This document shows, piece by piece, positions 27,355 through 36,192 of a stretch of 64,000 nucleotides of DNA. How positions within the stretch are numbered: the stretch's first letter is position 1; each line of letters starts with the position of its first letter. This DNA comes from Candidatus Sumerlaeaceae bacterium. Its GTDB lineage: Bacteria > Sumerlaeota > Sumerlaeia > Sumerlaeales > Sumerlaeaceae. Where the stretch lies: NCBI GenBank assembly GCA_026418615.1, contig JAOAAY010000001.1:62001-126000 (forward strand), in the 5' to 3' direction. The notes beneath the pieces are model-generated. The model was given only the letters and a program-made list of their open reading frames with translations, searched no databases and had not been told where the DNA came from. Both the position numbers and the translations under genes were made by a program.

Positions 27355-29967
27355 CTACTCCTGCGCAACCAGCAGCAGGGAGCGCGGTTCGACCTCCACT
27401 TCGCCCGAGACCCGGCCCAAAGATGTTTTCGACGCTTTGGCGCCTTGAACGAACACCGAACACTCCCCCTCAATCGGCAAACGGAACTTCAACGCGCGCG
27501 AGGTAGGATTGATCAGCACCGCTGCCCGCTTCCATGTTTCACCCGGCAACCCTGAGCCATCGAGAGTGAACACGATGGTCTCCGCCGCAGGCAGGCCGGC
27601 TTCGATGAACTTGAGCCTCCGACGAACATCCTGAGCCGTACGGAGGCGAAACATCGGATGCGCACGCCGCAAGCCAATCAGCCCCCGGAAATACTCGTTC
27701 ACCGCGGCATAGGTTTTCTTGCGCGACCAGTCAATCTGGTTGACCTCGTCGCCGGCATTGTAACTGTTGTGGTTTCCCTGTTTGTAGCGGCAAAAATCCG
27801 TGCCGCTGTGCAGAAACATGACCCCCTGAGATACGGACAGGATGGCCCCCGTCAGCATGACCATCTTCCGGTGCTCTTCCTCAGAGGCCTTCGGGGCCGA
27901 GACCAGCAGTTTGTCCCAAAGGTCCAGGTTGTCATGCACCGTAGCATAATTAATCGACTGGGCCGGGTCAGCCGCCCAGTCGTCAATGCTACCGGCGATT
28001 CCTTTGATCACGCCGTCGCGGCGGCTGCCGTTTTGGACATATCCGGGACTATTGCCGTCAGGCTCGCCTTTCAGGGCATTGCGGAAGTGATCATTAAACG
28101 CGCCCAACCCTGTCCCCCGGACAACCCGTTTGTCCGTTATCTTGGGCACTCCCGTGCCGTCCGGTCCTGTGGCGGCCCACGGTTCGCCGTAAATCAGCAG
28201 ACGCGGATCAATCTCCAGCAGTTCCCGTCGGATCTCGAGCATGGTATCAAGATCAATCAGGCCCATGAGGTCGAAACGGAACCCATCGACACCGAACTCC
28301 TCGACCCAATACTTGCATGAATCCACAATGAAGCGGCGCACCATCGGCGCTTCGGAGCGCATTTCGTTGCCGGTGCCGGATCCGTTGTAAAACGAGCCGT
28401 CGTCGCGTGTCCGCAGGTAATAACCCGGCGCGGCAAACTCAAAGGTGTTCTGGGTACCGGTGTGATTGTAAACCACATCCATGATGACTCCGATGCCAGC
28501 CGCGTGCAGCGCCTGCACGAACTGCTTGAATTCCCGGATGCGCGCGGGGCCGCGGATGTCTGTGGCATACCAGCCCTCCGGCGAGTTAAAAAATGCCGTC
28601 ATGTAACCCCAGTTGTAGGACGGATTGTCCTCGTCGTTGTCAAAGTCCTGAATGGGCTGAATCTGGACATGTGTCACCCCGAGTTCCTTGAGATGATCAA
28701 GACCGGTCACAACCGTGGGCTCGCCGGGCAGATGGGTGCCGGGCTTGATGGCCCCGAGAAATTTGCCCCGTAAAGGCTCGTCCACTCCCGATGTCGGCGA
28801 AATCGTAAAATCGCGCACGCTGATCTGATAGATGATGGCATCGGTCGGCGAAGTGCCGTAGTCGGGCCGCTTCACAGGGCGAAATCCCGGCGGATCCTGC
28901 CGCCGCACATCCGTGATGCGCGACGGCACTCCGTCGCCCACCGTGTTGGTTGCCAGCGGATCAATGATTTCGCGCTCCCCGTAACGGTCCGTGGTGACCC
29001 GCAGCCGGTAGTGGGTCCCCTCGAGGTTCCCCTCGGCACGCGCCATCCAGGAGCCGTCGCCCATGTTTTTCATGGGAAGCACCCGCAGCGGCTCGGAATC
29101 GTCGTAACTGCGGTACAGAACCACGCTCGCGGAGGTCGCCGTTGGCGAGAATAGACGGAAAGTCGTGGCTTCCGGCGAGAAGTTTGCCCCCATCGGTTCT
29201 GTCGGGACAAAGAGGGTGGGGTCGTCCAACACTCGCCGCAGCGTTGCTTGCGCCGGACGATATCCGGCCGCCGCAACCTCATATCTCGCATGTTTGATAT
29301 CGAGGTCGCTAGCCAGTTGCAGGGTCACAAAGGTTGAACGCCCGCCAGAGGGTTTGTGGGCCTTCGCTTCCAAAACCCCGACCGTGCGTCCCTCACTGTC
29401 ACGCACCCAGAACCGCTGGGCCATGATGAACGACAGGTCGAGCGGATGAGAGAGTTTGACGAGGATTTGGCGCCGGCTGTCAATGTAGGCGCCGGCCACC
29501 TTGGGGCTGATGTCCGGTCGCGACCGATAAATGTTTGGATCGTTGCCAATCAGCCAGATTTCATAGCCCAAGGCCGGGGTCCAGAACCGATCCATGCCAT
29601 CTTTAGCATTCCAGTCACGGCGCAGGCGCGGAACGAAACCGATCTCAGGTTGCTGCCCAGGTTTAGCCACATAATCTGACGGCCGCAGGACAAAATAGAC
29701 CCCGTAATCGTCTCGCCCCGACGACATGACCTCCGGTTCCTGAATCTCCGCCTCGTGGCGTGCGTCCCAAGTCCACAATCCGGCGTCCGTATAGTCGCCG
29801 TCGTAGCGATGATACCGGATGATCAGAAGAGGTTCGGTCGGAGATGTCATCTTGTCTCCGTCAGTACCCTTGCTGGCAGCAAACAACGCGCCGCTGCCCA
29901 CCAAACACCCAATCAAATACACGCCGACGACGAGTGCCGGGCGCAAGACGGCTTTGTGTTTCAGCAT
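27355..29967 (-). CDS. Secreted type I pullulanase (GH13 with N-terminal carbohydrate-binding modules)
   Basis: This 870-residue debranching enzyme cleaves alpha-1,6 links in pullulan, starch or glycogen. The first about 30 residues form an export signal ('ALVVGVYLIGCLVGSGALFAA'). Next comes a pullulanase-associated beta domain beginning 'LLIIRYHRYDGDYTDAGLWTWD', then a CBM48-like region ('FSPEATTFRLFSPTATSASVVLY'). The GH13 barrel shows 'YNWGY' (type I pullulanase hallmark), 'DVVYNHTG', catalytic Asp in 'DGFRFDLMGLI', catalytic Glu in 'LIYGEPW' and 'TVHDNLDLWDK'. A Cys in the signal region might be a lipobox but is not a clear match. It lies downstream of clpB in the same orientation, with a 91-bp gap. 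Confidence 0.93.
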   Translation of the reverse strand: MLKHKAVLRPALVVGVYLIGCLVGSGALFAASKGTDGDKMTSPTEPLLIIRYHRYDGDYTDAGLWTWDARHEAEIQEPEVMSSGRDDYGVYFVLRPSDYVAKPGQQPEIGFVPRLRRDWNAKDGMDRFWTPALGYEIWLIGNDPNIYRSRPDISPKVAGAYIDSRRQILVKLSHPLDLSFIMAQRFWVRDSEGRTVGVLEAKAHKPSGGRSTFVTLQLASDLDIKHARYEVAAAGYRPAQATLRRVLDDPTLFVPTEPMGANFSPEATTFRLFSPTATSASVVLYRSYDDSEPLRVLPMKNMGDGSWMARAEGNLEGTHYRLRVTTDRYGEREIIDPLATNTVGDGVPSRITDVRRQDPPGFRPVKRPDYGTSPTDAIIYQISVRDFTISPTSGVDEPLRGKFLGAIKPGTHLPGEPTVVTGLDHLKELGVTHVQIQPIQDFDNDEDNPSYNWGYMTAFFNSPEGWYATDIRGPARIREFKQFVQALHAAGIGVIMDVVYNHTGTQNTFEFAAPGYYLRTRDDGSFYNGSGTGNEMRSEAPMVRRFIVDSCKYWVEEFGVDGFRFDLMGLIDLDTMLEIRRELLEIDPRLLIYGEPWAATGPDGTGVPKITDKRVVRGTGLGAFNDHFRNALKGEPDGNSPGYVQNGSRRDGVIKGIAGSIDDWAADPAQSINYATVHDNLDLWDKLLVSAPKASEEEHRKMVMLTGAILSVSQGVMFLHSGTDFCRYKQGNHNSYNAGDEVNQIDWSRKKTYAAVNEYFRGLIGLRRAHPMFRLRTAQDVRRRLKFIEAGLPAAETIVFTLDGSGLPGETWKRAAVLINPTSRALKFRLPIEGECSVFVQGAKASKTSLGRVSGEVEVEPRSLLLVAQE

Positions 29968-30058
29968 GACTCACCTCACGCTTCCCCGATGCATCAATGT
30001 GACATCCATCGCCACGAGACCGCACTTGCGCAACTCGAATGTGCGTCGGTTGCCTCGC

Positions 30059-32635
30059 TCAGGCTTTGGAAAAGGTCAGATGGTCGCCCTCCGCGTCCAC
30101 ACGCACCGTGTCGCCGTCTCCAAACTCGCCCTGCAAGATGCGCAGCGACAGGGGATCGAGGATGAGTCGCTGAATGGCTCGCTTGAGCGGCCGCGCCCCA
30201 AACGCAGGCACATAGCCCTCCCGGGCGAGGAGTTCACGCGCTGCGGGAGTCAGTTCAATCGTCATCCGCCGATCTGCAAGGCGCTTGAGAATCAGACCCA
30301 TCTGAATGTCGATAATCCGCTCCACATGCTCGCGACTCAACGAATGGAAGACGATGATCTCGTCCACGCGATTGAGAAACTCGGGGCGGAAATAGCGCCG
30401 CAATTCCTCACGAACTGCCGAATCCATCCGCTGATCGTCGCCAGCCATCCGCTCAATGATATCCGACGCAATGTTGCTCGTCATAATCAAAACGGTATTG
30501 CGGAAGTTCACCACGCGCCCCTGCCCGTCTGTCAGGCGCCCGTCTTCGAGGATCTGCAGGAGAATGTTGAACACATCCTGATGCGCCTTCTCAATCTCAT
30601 CAAACAAAATCACGGAATAGGGCTTCCGCCGGACTGCCTCGGTCAACTGTCCGCCCTGCTCGTACCCGATGTAACCCGGCGGCGCACCGATCATGCGGGA
30701 CACGGCATGCTTCTCCATGTACTCGCTCATGTCGATGCGGACCAAGTTGTTCTCGTCATCAAAGAGAAACTCGGCCAGCGCGCGTGCCAGTTCGGTTTTC
30801 CCGACGCCCGTGGGGCCAAGGAAGATGAAAGAGCCAATGGGCCGCTTGGGGTCGCTCAGGCCTGATCGCGCACGCCTGACGGCGTTGGACACGGCCGCAA
30901 TGGCGGCGGACTGACCCACAACGCGCTCCGAGAGGCGCTCATCCATGCGGACGAGTTTTTGCACTTCGCCCTCCATGAGTCGCGATACTGGAATGTTGGT
31001 CCACCGCGAGACAATCTCGGCGATGTGCTCCTCGGTGACCTCCATTCCCGCCAGACCCGCTGCCGACTCGCTGGCAGCCTGCAACTGCTCCAATTGTCGC
31101 CGTAACTGCGGCAGACGCCCGTGCTGGAGTTCCGCCGCGCGCGACCAATCAGAGGCCTGTTGAGCCTTTTCGATTTCCATCTGCAAGGCTTCGATTTCGC
31201 GCTTCGTCTCCGCGATGCGGTCGCCCACCTGTTTTTCGGCCTGCCATTGCATCTCGAGGTCGCGCTCCCGCTGTTGCAGGGTTTTCAGTTCTCCCTCGAT
31301 CTTCGCGAGACGCTCACGGCTGGCGCTGTCAGTCTCTTTGCGAAGGGCAGCCGCCTCAATCTCCAACTGAATGATACGCCGATGCACTTCGTCGAGTTCC
31401 TCGGGGCGGGAGGTCAATTCCATGTGCAACCGCGCAGCGGCTTCATCCACCAGATCAATGGCCTTGTCCGGCAGGAAACGATCGCTAATGTAGCGGTGAC
31501 TCAGCGTGGCCGCGGCGACCAGGGCTGTGTCACGAATACGCACCTTGTGATGCTGCTCGTACCGATCGCGAAGCCCGCGAAGAATGCTGATCGTGTCTTC
31601 CACGCTGGGCTCGTCCACGGTGACCGGCTGGAACCGGCGCTCGAGCGCCGCGTCTTTTTCTACATATTTCCTGTACTCATCAACCGTCGTGGCGCCGATC
31701 GTGCGCAATTCACCCCGCGCCAGCAGCGGCTTGAGCATGTTGGCCGCATCCACAGCGCCCTCGGCCGCGCCGGCCCCCACCACGGTGTGCAACTCGTCAA
31801 TGAACAGCACGATTCGGCCGTCCGATTGGACGACCTCGTTTAGGACGGCTTTCAAGCGGTCCTCAAACTCTCCGCGGAATTTCGCGCCTGCAATAAGGGC
31901 GCCCATATCCAGCGCCACGATCCGCTTGTTGGCCAGCCCCTCGGGCACATCCCCGCGGACAATGCGTTGCGCCAGACCCTCCACAATGGCTGTTTTGCCC
32001 ACCCCGGGGTCGCCAATGAGAACCGGATTATTCTTGGTTTTTCGCGAGAGCACCTGCATCACGCGCCGGATTTCGTCGTCTCGACCGATGACGGGGTCCA
32101 ACTTGCCTTGCCGCGCAGCCTCCGTGAGGTCCCGGGCGTACTTCTTCAGAGCCTCGTATTTCGCTTCCGGAGACTGATCCGTGACGCGCTGGTTGCCGCG
32201 AATGTCCACCAAGGCCTTGAGGATTGCGTCTTTCGTTGCTCCGCGCGCCGCGAGAAGACGGGCCGCCTCGGATGCGCTTTGTTCGGCTATCCCAAGCAGC
32301 AGATGCTCGGTCGAGGTGAACTCGTCCTGCAAGCGCTCGGCTTCACGCTCAGCGGCATCTACGGCCAGAATGACCGGCCGCGCGAGCGACGGACCTTGCT
32401 GCGCACTACCGCTGACGCGCGGCAGGCGCTCGAGCACCCGGGTCACATCGCGCGTCAGGTCTGCTACGGGAATGCCCATGCGTGTCAGAACGGATGGGAC
32501 AATTCCATCCTCTTGCACCAAGAGGCCGTGCAGGAGGTGCTCCGTCGTAATTTCAGGATGCCCGTACTGGCTGGCCAGCGATTGCGCCGCCTGAAAAGCC
32601 TCTGTCGCCTTGATGGTGAACTTGTCTGGCCGCAT
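30059..32635 (-). CDS. clpB: ATP-dependent disaggregase ClpB
   Basis: ClpB extracts polypeptides from aggregates together with DnaK. The 858-residue protein has the double Clp-N domain (residues 1-145), AAA+ module 1 (Walker A '[10 protein letters not shown]', Walker B 'VLFIDELH'), a long coiled-coil middle domain (about 400-520), and AAA+ module 2 ('GPTGVGKTE', '[11 protein letters not shown]', sensor '[10 protein letters not shown]'). The middle domain separates it from ClpA/ClpC. The gene is divergent from trpB across a 157-bp region in which I did not find a clear heat-shock element. Confidence 0.97.
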   Translation of the reverse strand: MRPDKFTIKATEAFQAAQSLASQYGHPEITTEHLLHGLLVQEDGIVPSVLTRMGIPVADLTRDVTRVLERLPRVSGSAQQGPSLARPVILAVDAAEREAERLQDEFTSTEHLLLGIAEQSASEAARLLAARGATKDAILKALVDIRGNQRVTDQSPEAKYEALKKYARDLTEAARQGKLDPVIGRDDEIRRVMQVLSRKTKNNPVLIGDPGVGKTAIVEGLAQRIVRGDVPEGLANKRIVALDMGALIAGAKFRGEFEDRLKAVLNEVVQSDGRIVLFIDELHTVVGAGAAEGAVDAANMLKPLLARGELRTIGATTVDEYRKYVEKDAALERRFQPVTVDEPSVEDTISILRGLRDRYEQHHKVRIRDTALVAAATLSHRYISDRFLPDKAIDLVDEAAARLHMELTSRPEELDEVHRRIIQLEIEAAALRKETDSASRERLAKIEGELKTLQQRERDLEMQWQAEKQVGDRIAETKREIEALQMEIEKAQQASDWSRAAELQHGRLPQLRRQLEQLQAASESAAGLAGMEVTEEHIAEIVSRWTNIPVSRLMEGEVQKLVRMDERLSERVVGQSAAIAAVSNAVRRARSGLSDPKRPIGSFIFLGPTGVGKTELARALAEFLFDDENNLVRIDMSEYMEKHAVSRMIGAPPGYIGYEQGGQLTEAVRRKPYSVILFDEIEKAHQDVFNILLQILEDGRLTDGQGRVVNFRNTVLIMTSNIASDIIERMAGDDQRMDSAVREELRRYFRPEFLNRVDEIIVFHSLSREHVERIIDIQMGLILKRLADRRMTIELTPAARELLAREGYVPAFGARPLKRAIQRLILDPLSLRILQGEFGDGDTVRVDAEGDHLTFSKA

Positions 32636-32792
32636 CCGACCGTGCCCTCCTTCTTTGGTGTGTGCCCGTCAAATCAACCTGTTTCGCCCGTAGGCGGTGA
32701 AACTACCTCAACAATGCCCACGAAAGCAAAGAGTCTGCCAGAGCGTTTTGCGCGCTTGAATGGTGGCACCCGCCCGACAGTACCGGAGGGGT

Positions 32793-34013
32793 ATGACAGT
32801 CATACGAGAGGCATTCCAGCCCGGGCTACCCGATGCGCGCGGGCATTTCGGTATTTTCGGCGGGCGGTATGTGCCCGAAACGCTCATGCCGGTCTTGCTC
32901 GATTTGGAGCGTCAATATTTGGTGCTTAAGGACGACCGCAGTTTTCAGGCTGAAGTGGACGACTTGCTGCGCAACTATGTCGGGCGTCCCACTCCCCTGT
33001 TTGCCGCGGAGCGTCTGTCTGCGGCCTTAGGAGGGCACCTGCGCATTTATCTCAAGCGGGAGGATCTGTGCCACACAGGCGCGCATAAAATCAATAATAC
33101 CATTGGGCAGGCCTTGCTTGCCAAACGCATTGGCAAGCCCCGCGTCATCGCCGAGACCGGCGCCGGGCAGCACGGCGTCGCCACGGCGACAGCCGCCGCC
33201 CTGCTTGACCTGGAGTGCGATGTTTTTATGGGCGCTGAGGACATCGAGCGTCAGCGCCTCAATGTGTTCCGCATGGAATTGCTGGGCGCTCGAGTCATAC
33301 CCGTCACAAGCGGCAGTTCGACGCTCAAAGACGCCACAAACGAGGCCATGCGCGACTGGATGGCGCGATGTGACGACACCCACTACATCATCGGCTCCGT
33401 CGTCGGGCCGCATCCGTTTCCTATGATGGTTCGCGACTTTCAGTCGGTCATCGGTCGCGAAGCGCGAGAGCAAATCCTGGAGCGCGAGGGACGCCTGCCA
33501 AACGCCATCATAGCGTGCGTGGGCGGGGGAAGCAACGCCATGGGAATCTTCCACCCGTTTGCCTCGGATGCTGGCGTCCGGTTCTTCGGCGTCGAGGCAG
33601 CCGGTCACGGCCTTGATTCCGGCGCCCACGCGGCCAGCATCGAGCGAGGGAGTGTCGGGGTCTTTCACGGTGCCAAAAGTTTTGTCCTGCAGACCGATGA
33701 CGGGCAGATCACGCCTGCCCATTCGATTTCGGCCGGACTTGATTACCCGGGCACAGGACCAGAACATAGTTATTATGCGGCCTCGGGCCGGGCAGAGTAT
33801 GTGGGCATCACTGACGCGGAGGCACTGGAAGGGGTCAAATTGCTCTGTCGCACGGAGGGCATTATCCCGGCGCTTGAAACCGCCCACGCCATCGCTTTCC
33901 TTGCCAAACAGGCAGAACGCATGTCCAAGGACAGCATAGTCCTTGTCAACCTGTCTGGCCGCGGCGACAAGGATGTTTTCAGTATCGCGAAAGGTCTCGG
34001 GAAAGAGATCTGA
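32793..34013 (+). CDS. trpB: Tryptophan synthase beta subunit
   Basis: The beta subunit condenses indole with serine using pyridoxal phosphate. The 406-residue protein shows '[12 protein letters not shown]', the PLP lysine in '[13 protein letters not shown]', '[18 protein letters not shown]', the phosphate loop 'GGGSNAMG' and '[14 protein letters not shown]'. ATG 32793 is chosen over an upstream ATG at 32760 because GGAGGGG lies immediately before it. This is a TrpB1-type sequence, normally paired with TrpA, yet trpA is not adjacent. The last 35 bp overlap the end of a convergent glycoside hydrolase gene. Confidence 0.97.
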   Translation: MTVIREAFQPGLPDARGHFGIFGGRYVPETLMPVLLDLERQYLVLKDDRSFQAEVDDLLRNYVGRPTPLFAAERLSAALGGHLRIYLKREDLCHTGAHKINNTIGQALLAKRIGKPRVIAETGAGQHGVATATAAALLDLECDVFMGAEDIERQRLNVFRMELLGARVIPVTSGSSTLKDATNEAMRDWMARCDDTHYIIGSVVGPHPFPMMVRDFQSVIGREAREQILEREGRLPNAIIACVGGGSNAMGIFHPFASDAGVRFFGVEAAGHGLDSGAHAASIERGSVGVFHGAKSFVLQTDDGQITPAHSISAGLDYPGTGPEHSYYAASGRAEYVGITDAEALEGVKLLCRTEGIIPALETAHAIAFLAKQAERMSKDSIVLVNLSGRGDKDVFSIAKGLGKEI

Positions 34014-35079
34014 AGATTTCATAAGCGGCCTTGGGCTTGAGGTCGCGGGTTAGCAAGCCCATGGCCATCAGACTCTCGGGACGCTGCTCGTCAGTGCGCC
34101 AGTCATTGAGCGTGTGATAACTGGCTTGCTCGATAAACGGCCGTTCCAGCATCGCCTGCATGCTCTCCTGAAGCAGCCGCGCCTGTAAGGCTTGCGTCTC
34201 GGGCGAGGTCGCGTGCCAACCATATTCAGTGATGTAAAAGGGTTTGTGCCCATCGCCCCGGCGCACGAGGACCTCGCGCATCTGGTCAATCCACCAGATG
34301 TTGATTCGGTCCTTCTCCGTGTACGGGTGAAGACCCACGGCATCGAAGCAAGGCCCGCCGCCGGCCTCGTACAAACCTTCGATAAACCGGGTCTCGGGCA
34401 CCTGTAATCCGCCGACGATGACGATGCAGTCCGGATCAGCCCGTTTGGCAGCGCGATGGAACCGCTTGAGCATCTCAGCATAGCGGTTCGGGTTGCCACC
34501 CCAGCGGATTCTCACGGGCACACCGGAAGTGTCGAGATCCCACAAAGGCATCCCCATCCCGTCTTGCTCGTTCCAAAGTTCCCAGCGTTTGACAAGATTT
34601 CTGTACCGGGCGACAAGCGCCTCGGACCAGCGCTCGAAATCGTCCAAATACGCGGGATCGGGCGGCGTCACCGAAAGCAGGTGCAATTGTTTTTCTCGCT
34701 CGAACAACATGCGCACACGCGGGTCCGGATCCCGCGCATACTCGGGCGTTCCCGCCACGCAAGCCACGACTTCGATCCCGCGCGCCCTGACCAGCCGGAC
34801 CAAAGGGTCGAAGTCGCCCCAATCGTAGTTTCCTTTTCCAGAGTCGGACAGATCCCAGCCCACGCCAAGCCGCGTGTTAGTCACCCCGGCACTCGTCATC
34901 CAGTCGAGCAGTCGCCGCGCGCGCCCGTTCCGGTCAAAGTTCGAAGTACCGCCGCCGTCACCCCAAACAACATTCACGCCCAGAAGAAGGGGCCGCGAGG
35001 TCTGATCAGCCCCACTGACGCTGCCTGCCCAGAGCCCAGCGAATAGTATGAAGGCAAGCACTCGCATGTGGCGCAACAT
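33979..35079 (-). CDS. Secreted glycoside hydrolase, GH39/GH5-like (clan GH-A)
   Basis: The 366-residue protein has an N-terminal signal peptide ('[18 protein letters not shown]') and a (beta/alpha)8-barrel pattern of clan GH-A. The acid/base Glu is in '[11 protein letters not shown]', the nucleophile Glu in '[11 protein letters not shown]', and '[11 protein letters not shown]' lies between them. Family choice (GH39, GH5 or another) and substrate cannot be settled from sequence alone. A GGGG lies upstream of ATG 35079, and ATG 35067 is an alternative. It is the last gene of a leftward group with an amidase and a small lipoprotein. Its 3' end overlaps trpB by 35 bp. Confidence 0.8.
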   Translation of the reverse strand: MLRHMRVLAFILFAGLWAGSVSGADQTSRPLLLGVNVVWGDGGGTSNFDRNGRARRLLDWMTSAGVTNTRLGVGWDLSDSGKGNYDWGDFDPLVRLVRARGIEVVACVAGTPEYARDPDPRVRMLFEREKQLHLLSVTPPDPAYLDDFERWSEALVARYRNLVKRWELWNEQDGMGMPLWDLDTSGVPVRIRWGGNPNRYAEMLKRFHRAAKRADPDCIVIVGGLQVPETRFIEGLYEAGGGPCFDAVGLHPYTEKDRINIWWIDQMREVLVRRGDGHKPFYITEYGWHATSPETQALQARLLQESMQAMLERPFIEQASYHTLNDWRTDEQRPESLMAMGLLTRDLKPKAAYEIFRSLSRDLSRY

Positions 35080-35101
35080 GGGATGCCCCTTTTCCTATCC
35101 T

Positions 35102-35842
35102 CTATTCCGCCGGAGCCGCGCCATAAGCCCGGGCTATGCGCAGCCGCACCTCCCCCTCGATGAAACCGCTGGCAAGATACGGATAAAGGTGTTTTCCGGG
35201 ACAAGCCGTCTGGGCATATTCGAGATGTCCGCGCAATGTCGCCGGATCAATGTTGTACTTGTCACAGGCCCACGCCATCAGATCGCAAATCGCCGACAAC
35301 TGTTTCTCTGTTGGGGTCTGCAGGTCGTAATTGCCCATGGCCGTCACAAGCAGGTGACCTGCGGGATCATAGGTCGTTGCCGTGTCGCCCGCCTTCATGA
35401 TGTCGCGGCACTCGTAAATGCGACCCTCGAGGTCCACCATAAAATGGTACGGAATGTCCGCCCAGCCTCTTGCCGACCAACCCCACTTCTGAAGGTTCTG
35501 CAACAAAACTTTCGGATCACGGTCGGGGGTCAGCGGCTTGGGACTGCCTTCGTGATGCAGGGTCAGCACGGTCGGAAAATGGCCTTTCATGGTTCCACTG
35601 CTTTCCTGCCCGCCCCACTCGGCTTTGGAGATTATTGCGGGCTTAGGCACGCGCGGCGTCGCGTTTTCTATCCCACTCGTCGTAGCATCAAACGCGCGCC
35701 CCAACGGCATGGTGCGCCGGGCCATAGGCAACGGGACCTCTGATGAAAGATACGGCCCTGCTAAGGCCGCCGTACTGCCGAGGTGGCACAAGGTGCCAAC
35801 CAGCAAACCTAACAGGATGAGGACATGCCCGACAGATCTCAT
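35102..35842 (-). CDS. Secreted N-acetylmuramoyl-L-alanine amidase (PGRP/Amidase_2 family)
   Basis: The 246-residue protein has a signal peptide (about residues 1-28) and a T7-lysozyme/PGRP-type zinc amidase domain. Likely zinc ligands are His in 'LTLHHEG', His in 'LRGHLEYAQTACPGKHLYP' and the Cys in the same segment. 'PYHFMVDLEGRIYECRD' is a typical PGRP strand pair. The enzyme would cut the amide between muramic acid and the stem peptide in the periplasm. A strong AAAGGAGG precedes the ATG at 35842. It lies 40 bp downstream of a lipoprotein gene in the same direction. Confidence 0.88.
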   Translation of the reverse strand: MRSVGHVLILLGLLVGTLCHLGSTAALAGPYLSSEVPLPMARRTMPLGRAFDATTSGIENATPRVPKPAIISKAEWGGQESSGTMKGHFPTVLTLHHEGSPKPLTPDRDPKVLLQNLQKWGWSARGWADIPYHFMVDLEGRIYECRDIMKAGDTATTYDPAGHLLVTAMGNYDLQTPTEKQLSAICDLMAWACDKYNIDPATLRGHLEYAQTACPGKHLYPYLASGFIEGEVRLRIARAYGAAPAE

Positions 35843-35882
35843 AACAGCCTCCTTTGTTGAAGCGGTTGCACGCGGCCCGCTG

Positions 35883-36113
35883 TCACCGGCCCTTGCGTAC
35901 GGGCAGCGCCGTGTCGGGGGGCAGGGACACTCCGTCGCCCGCGTTCACCTCTGGCGCAACAGCCGCCCAAGGGTCGGACGGTGCCGCCGCCGTCGCTATG
36001 GGGGCAGGCCCGGTACGGGTTGCGCGGCCGCCTACGCCGCTGCAACCGCACAACAAAAAGACGCTTAATCCCAAGACTACGACAGAGCGCATAAAACCTG
36101 TTTTATTGCTCAT
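35883..36113 (-). CDS. Small predicted lipoprotein
   Basis: The 76-residue protein has a positively charged start, a hydrophobic stretch and a lipobox 'FLLCGC' with the lipidated Cys at about residue 24. The remainder is Ala/Pro-rich and probably unfolded, with no recognisable domain. The Shine-Dalgarno-like GAGAGGA just before ATG 36113 supports it as a real gene. It lies between the unknown 758-residue protein and the amidase, all leftward. Confidence 0.65.
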   Translation of the reverse strand: MSNKTGFMRSVVVLGLSVFLLCGCSGVGGRATRTGPAPIATAAAPSDPWAAVAPEVNAGDGVSLPPDTALPVRKGR

Positions 36114-36192
36114 CTCGTCCTCTCCCGGGCCGCAACGGGCAACCTCCTAATCTTGCAACACCCCTTAACGCTGGGCCGCATCCTTTCATCAT

